From Pseudooceanicola nanhaiensis DSM 18065 (GTDB lineage: Bacteria > Pseudomonadota > Alphaproteobacteria > Rhodobacterales > Rhodobacteraceae), in NCBI RefSeq assembly GCF_000688295.1, contig NZ_JHZF01000014.1:124001-188000 (forward strand): 64,000 nt of DNA, given 5' to 3'. Position 1 is the stretch's first letter. Each line of letters starts with the position of its first letter. Position numbers and translations under genes: made by a program. Under the pieces are notes generated by a model. It was not told where the DNA came from and made no database searches. It saw only the letters and a list, made by a program, of their open reading frames with translations. Below are positions 60,811-64,000 of this stretch, in pieces.

Positions 60811-62040
60811 ATGGACGACCTGATCAATTCCTTCATGACCGGCCCCGACGAACAGGGGCGCTTCGGGCAGTTCGGGGGCCGTTTCGTCTCCGAGACCCTG
60901 ATGCCGCTGATCCTCGAGCTCGAGGAGCGCTACGAGTTCGCCAAGACCGACCCGGAGTTCTGGGCCGAGATGGACGATCTCTGGAAGCATTACGTGGGCC
61001 GTCCCTCGCCGCTCTATCATGCCTCCCGGATGACCGAGCATCTGGGCGGGGCGAAGATCTATCTCAAGCGCGACGAGCTGAACCACACCGGCGCGCACAA
61101 GATCAACAACGTGCTGGGCCAGATCATCCTGGCCCGCCGCATGGGCAAGACCCGGATCATCGCCGAGACAGGCGCAGGCCAGCACGGCGTGGCGACCGCG
61201 ACGGTCTGCGCGAAGTTCGGGCTGAAATGCGTGGTCTACATGGGCGCGACCGACGTCGAGCGGCAGGCGCCCAACGTCTTCCGCATGCGTCTTCTGGGCG
61301 CCGAGGTGGTGCCGGTGACTTCCGGCCGCGGCACGCTCAAGGACGCGATGAACGACGCGCTGCGGGACTGGGTGACGAACGTCCGGGACACGTTCTATTG
61401 CATCGGCACGGTGGCGGGGCCGCATCCCTACCCGGCGATGGTGCGCGATTTCCAGGCCGTCATCGGCAAGGAGGTGCGCTGGCAGCTCGCCGAGCAGGAG
61501 GGCGAAGGCCGCCTGCCGGACACCGTGATCGCCGCGATCGGCGGCGGGTCGAACGCCATGGGGCTGTTCTATGAATTCCTCGACGAGCCGGAGGTGAACA
61601 TCATCGGGGTCGAGGCCGGGGGCCACGGCGTCGACGAGAAGATGGAGCATTGCGCCTCGCTCACCGGCGGGCGCCCGGGGGTGCTGCATGGCAACCGGAC
61701 CTACCTGCTGCAGGACGAGGACGGGCAGATCCTCGAGGGGCATTCGATCTCGGCGGGGCTCGATTACCCCGGCATCGGACCGGAGCATTCCTGGCTGCAC
61801 GAGACGGGGCGGGCGAAATATGTCTCGATCACCGACAAGGAGGCGCTGGAGGCGTTCCAGCTGTCCTGTGCCCTTGAAGGGATCATCCCGGCGCTGGAGC
61901 CCAGCCACGCGCTGGCCCATGTGATGAAGATCGCCCCGGAGCTGCCGAAGGACCACATCCTCGTGATGAACATGTGCGGGCGCGGCGACAAGGACATCTT
62001 CACCGTCGCCAAGCACCTCGGTGTCGATATCGCGGGCTGA
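60811..62040 (+). CDS. trpB: Tryptophan synthase beta chain (409 aa)
   Basis: Pyridoxal-phosphate enzyme condensing indole and serine to tryptophan. The PLP lysine lies in [20 protein letters not shown] near residue 95; [20 protein letters not shown] and [20 protein letters not shown] (phosphate-binding GGGSNA near residue 245) are intact. Its length is standard. trpA and trpF are not seen in the window. A long antisense frame of a DUF2237 gene runs through the whole of trpB (see findings) but trpB itself is clearly the real gene. Confidence 0.97.
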   Translation: MDDLINSFMTGPDEQGRFGQFGGRFVSETLMPLILELEERYEFAKTDPEFWAEMDDLWKHYVGRPSPLYHASRMTEHLGGAKIYLKRDELNHTGAHKINNVLGQIILARRMGKTRIIAETGAGQHGVATATVCAKFGLKCVVYMGATDVERQAPNVFRMRLLGAEVVPVTSGRGTLKDAMNDALRDWVTNVRDTFYCIGTVAGPHPYPAMVRDFQAVIGKEVRWQLAEQEGEGRLPDTVIAAIGGGSNAMGLFYEFLDEPEVNIIGVEAGGHGVDEKMEHCASLTGGRPGVLHGNRTYLLQDEDGQILEGHSISAGLDYPGIGPEHSWLHETGRAKYVSITDKEALEAFQLSCALEGIIPALEPSHALAHVMKIAPELPKDHILVMNMCGRGDKDIFTVAKHLGVDIAG

Positions 62041-62104
62041 GACGCAGGCGGGGTCGGCGTCAGCCGGCCGCGCCCTGGCGGCGAGGATGGCGTGGAACCG
62101 GGCC

Positions 62105-62171
62105 GGGCAGGGGGGCCAGCCCCCCGTCGGCCTGCGGCCGACTCCCCCCGGGATACATTGACCAGAGGAAG
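62105..62171 (-). repeat. Dispersed hairpin element, copy D
   Basis: On the minus strand: CTTCCTCTGGTCAATGTAT then CCCGGGGGG, stem 1 GTCGGCC-GCA-GGCCGAC (62126-62142) and stem 2 GGGGGG-CTGG-CCCCCC (62110-62125). It follows directly on the 3' part of the DUF2237 gene and is read through in its frame as PSSGQCIPGGVGRRP. Confidence 0.8.
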
Positions 62172-62568
62172 GCAGGGGGCGTGTCAGCGCCTCCGGCGCG
62201 GCGTAGCGGCGCAGCAGGTCGAGCGGCACGACCTCGAGCGCGCGGCTGTGGGTCGACGAAAGCTGCACCGCGGGCGCGCAGCCCTCGTCATGGGCCTGCA
62301 GGAAGCGGTCGGCGCAGAGGCACCAGCGGTCGCCGGGCCGCAGGCCCGGGAAGGCGTAATCGGGCCGGGGCGTCGAGAGATCGTTTCCGAGGTATTTCGA
62401 GAAGGCGAGGAATTCCGCCGTCATCACCGCGCAGACCGTGTGGCTGCCGATGTCCTCGGCGCAGGTGTTGCAATGGCCGTCGCGGAAGAAGCCCGTCACC
62501 GGCGCGCGGCTGCAGGCGGCCAGCGGGCCGCCAAGAACGTTGAGACTCGGGTCCATCCTGATCGGCAC
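62172..62568 (-). CDS. DUF2237 family protein with lost stop codon
   Basis: The first ~125 codons match the DUF2237 family (LNVLGGPLAACSRAPVTGFF, EDIGSHTVCAVMTAEFLAFS, GNDLSTPRPDYAFPGLRPGD, RWCLCADRFLQA, RALEVVPLDLLRRYA), normally a 120-130 residue protein rich in Cys. No stop codon occurs where the family ends: the frame goes on through repeat copy D and then antisense to all of trpB, stopping only at 60781 (595 codons). A TGA in the neighbouring frame lies just after the codons for YAAPEA, as expected if a 1-base insertion removed the stop. The end given is the edge of the family match. Confidence 0.75.
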
Positions 62569-62616
62569 GGGCGCTCCTTGTCGCGGGGCCGGACGCAGGG
62601 TCCGGCCCGGGGGACG

Positions 62617-63159
62617 TCAGTAGGTGGTGGGCATCCCGCGCAGCGCGCCCTCGAGCGCGGCGTAGGCCCAGGTGTCGCGGCCGCCGCGCGCCTCGATCTC
62701 GCGCAGCTGGCCGAGCGCGCCGGCGAGGTCGCCCTGCTCGATCAGCCCCTGGCCCATGTAGGACCGCGCGAGCACGTGATCCGGATCGGCCGCGAGGGCG
62801 CGCCGGTAATAGGCCATCGCCGTATCGAGGTCGCCCTGCTTGCGATGCACGAAGCCGCGGTAGTTCAGGAAGCGCGGATCCCCGGGGGTGCGCGCCGTGT
62901 CCATCACCATCATCGCGCTGTCATACCGGCCCGCGTAGGCCAGTTCGCGCACGGCCGCATAGCGGCTGTCGTCGTCGATCAGCGCGGCGGAGGACTTGAT
63001 GCAGGTCCTGGTCTTCTCGTCGTAGACCATCCCGTCCTCGCATTCGGTCGAGGTTTCGGTCGGTTTCGGCGGTGTCGAGCTGTCGGACCCCGCGGCGTAG
63101 ACCGGCAAGGCGAGGAAAAGCGTTGAAATACAGACAGGTGCAAGGGCAGTGAGGCGCAT
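62617..63159 (-). CDS. Exported TPR-repeat protein (180 aa)
   Basis: A signal peptide (MRLTALAPVCISTLFLALPVYA) then a polar linker with two Cys (STECEDGMVYDEKTRTCIKS) and two to three TPR-like helical hairpins (ALIDDDSRYAAVRELAYAGR, GFVHRKQGDLDTAMAYYRRA, GQGLIEQGDLAGALGQLREI). ATG 63159 follows AAGGACCTCCG; the longer reading from 63333 is not supported. Its role is unknown, probably periplasmic protein interaction. Divergent from the ornithine decarboxylase gene. Confidence 0.88.
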   Translation of the reverse strand: MRLTALAPVCISTLFLALPVYAAGSDSSTPPKPTETSTECEDGMVYDEKTRTCIKSSAALIDDDSRYAAVRELAYAGRYDSAMMVMDTARTPGDPRFLNYRGFVHRKQGDLDTAMAYYRRALAADPDHVLARSYMGQGLIEQGDLAGALGQLREIEARGGRDTWAYAALEGALRGMPTTY

Positions 63160-63253
63160 CGGAGGTCCTTTCGGAATGGCCGCTATGACGTAAGGGTAAC
63201 ACGTTACGGTCGTGCCGGGAGTCACGGCGCTGTGACCGAAGAGTTGCAGCGCA

Positions 63254-63277
63254 GTTTTTCGCAAATCGCGCGAAAAA
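63254..63277. promoter_or_regulatory. TTTTTCGC/GCGAAAAA inverted repeat
   Basis: TTTTTCGC (63255-63262) with GCGAAAAA (63270-63277) around a 7-base loop, between two divergent genes, 30 bases before a possible -35 (TTGAAG, 63283). Its position upstream of both starts is more like a regulator site than a terminator. No known box matches. Confidence 0.35.
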
Positions 63278-63329
63278 ACCTCTTGAAGTGAATCACGTTT
63301 GGCCCGATATGCGATTTCAAGACGCCAAC

Positions 63330-63480
63330 GCACGCGCCTCTGTCGAAAGGACAGCCTCTGGGTAACTCGGGTCTTCCGGGGAACTAGGCGAAACTTCTAA
63401 GGTCATGTAGCGACGGTAACGTCTCCCGTAAACTGAGCGGCCTCCGGGCCGTCCCTAAGCGGTCTTCGGACCGGGTCTAT
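63330..63480 (+). promoter_or_regulatory. speF-type leader RNA of the ornithine decarboxylase gene
   Basis: Structured 5' leader ending 11 bases before the decarboxylase start. Hairpins: CTGTC-GAAAG-GACAG (63340-63354), GACG-GTAA-CGTC near 63413-63424, CGGCC-TCCG-GGCCG (63438-63451) and CGGTC-TTCG-GACCG (63460-63473), the last two with stable UNCG-type tetraloops. The place, taxon and gene match the speF motif RNA described before ornithine decarboxylase genes of alphaproteobacteria, which is thought to control polyamine synthesis. No Rfam model could be run, so the identity is from pattern and context. Confidence 0.72.
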
Positions 63481-63491
63481 TGGAGATGACC

Positions 63492-64000
63492 ATGAACGCA
63501 TACGTAGCCGATTTCTCGGCCCGCGCCGATATTGCACGCTCGAACCGTGTCGAATCCTACATCCGCGCCAACACCTTCGACCGTCCGACGCTCGTCCTCG
63601 ACGTCGATCGCGTGGAAGAGCAGTACCATGCGCTGAAAGCCGGCCTCGGCCACGCCCGTATCCACTACGCGGTGAAGGCGAACCCGCAGCGCGAGATCAT
63701 CGAGCGCCTGGTCGACCTCGGCTCGGGCTTCGACGCCGCATCGCGCGCCGAGATCGAGCTCTGCCTCTCGCTGGGCGCACGTCCGGACCACATCTCGTTC
63801 GGCAACACCGTCAAGAAGGTGCGCGACATCGAGTTCGCCTGGCACGCCGGTGTCACCCTCTTCGCGGCCGATGCCGAGGAAGAGCTCGAGAAGATTGCCG
63901 AACACGCCCCGGGCGCCGAGGTCTACGTCCGCCTGATCGTCGACGCCTCCGAAGCCGACTGGCCTCTGTCGCGCAAGTTCGGCATCGCCCGCGAAGGCGC
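63492..64000 (+). CDS. Ornithine decarboxylase, alanine-racemase-fold type (3' partial)
   Basis: Runs off the right edge with no stop. It encodes a fold-III PLP decarboxylase: Lys62 in IHYAVKANPQREIIERLVDL binds pyridoxal phosphate, with GSGFDAASRAEIELCLSLGA and ISFGNTVKKVRDIEFAW next, typical of ornithine/lysine decarboxylases making putrescine or cadaverine. ATG 63492 has TTGGAG 6 bases upstream; ATG 63486 in the same frame is less well spaced. The speF-type leader upstream fits ornithine decarboxylase (speC/ODC-like). Confidence 0.93.
   Translation, partial: MNAYVADFSARADIARSNRVESYIRANTFDRPTLVLDVDRVEEQYHALKAGLGHARIHYAVKANPQREIIERLVDLGSGFDAASRAEIELCLSLGARPDHISFGNTVKKVRDIEFAWHAGVTLFAADAEEELEKIAEHAPGAEVYVRLIVDASEADWPLSRKFGIAREG

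Noticed and set aside
60781-62167. The extended DUF2237 frame as a real C-terminal domain
   Set aside because: Beyond the repeat element it is only the antisense of trpB; composition is low-complexity Arg/Gly/His/Val and no domain is seen.

Overview
The window is a dense, GC-rich chromosomal segment from an alphaproteobacterium, most likely a member of the Rhodobacteraceae (Paracoccus/Rhodobacter/Roseobacter relatives). This placement rests on the 44-residue aa3-type cytochrome oxidase subunit IV, a speF-type leader before an ornithine decarboxylase, an Irr-type iron box before a NifU-family gene, the form of the RNase P RNA, and TIGR02186 beside a TauE/TSUP gene. I see no prophage, transposase, CRISPR array or tRNA. 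Almost everything is chromosomal housekeeping, transport or stress-response sequence.

Layout from left to right. 1-3.6 kb: end of rsmE, a GNAT protein, a small membrane protein, gshA. 3.6-8.1 kb (minus strand): a secreted intradiol dioxygenase-like protein, then a translationally coupled pyrB / 50-aa ORF / tail-anchored protein / dihydroorotase-like / plsY operon. The dihydroorotase lacks the metal-binding HxH. 8.2-11.1 kb: an ABM-VOC fusion, then an overlapping trio (UDG, LysE, MoaB). 11.3-16.2 kb: an RND efflux adaptor and pump. 16.2-24.7 kb: DsbD N-domain protein, YqgE, Sua5, acyl-CoA dehydrogenase with an MBL hydrolase, cytochrome oxidase subunit IV, a lipoprotein, AzlCD and MobA.

24.8-35.8 kb is the most unusual block. 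Two divergent operons carry circularly permuted ATP-grasp, alpha-E, transglutaminase and DUF2126 domains and end in an Anbu-type proteasome-like peptidase. Together they hold three transglutaminase domains, two ATP-grasp domains, two alpha-E domains and one Anbu. This looks like a complete but poorly characterised peptide-ligation and proteolysis system.

36.2-42.4 kb is the urea ABC transporter urtABCDE; no urease is in the window. 42.5-46.2 kb holds a PRC-barrel protein, rnpB (minus strand), a universal stress protein, a small hydrolase, then nfuA-like, tsaB and rimI behind an Irr-type box. 46.3-54.3 kb holds a BMP-family nucleoside/purine ABC transporter, TSUP/TIGR02186 and a guanine deaminase, so purine salvage is a likely theme. 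54.5-64 kb holds mgtE, 5-FCL, a zinc-ribbon metallopeptidase, gltX, a lower-GC patch with a cupin, trpB, a DUF2237 gene that has lost its stop codon, a TPR protein and the start of an ornithine decarboxylase.

Four intergenic copies of one structured element (near 9.1, 39.6, 56.0 and 62.1 kb) share a conserved edge. Each is followed by a hairpin whose stem sequence differs between copies while pairing is kept. One copy supplies the apparent ribosome-binding site of 5-FCL, and another sits where the stop codon of the DUF2237 gene should be.
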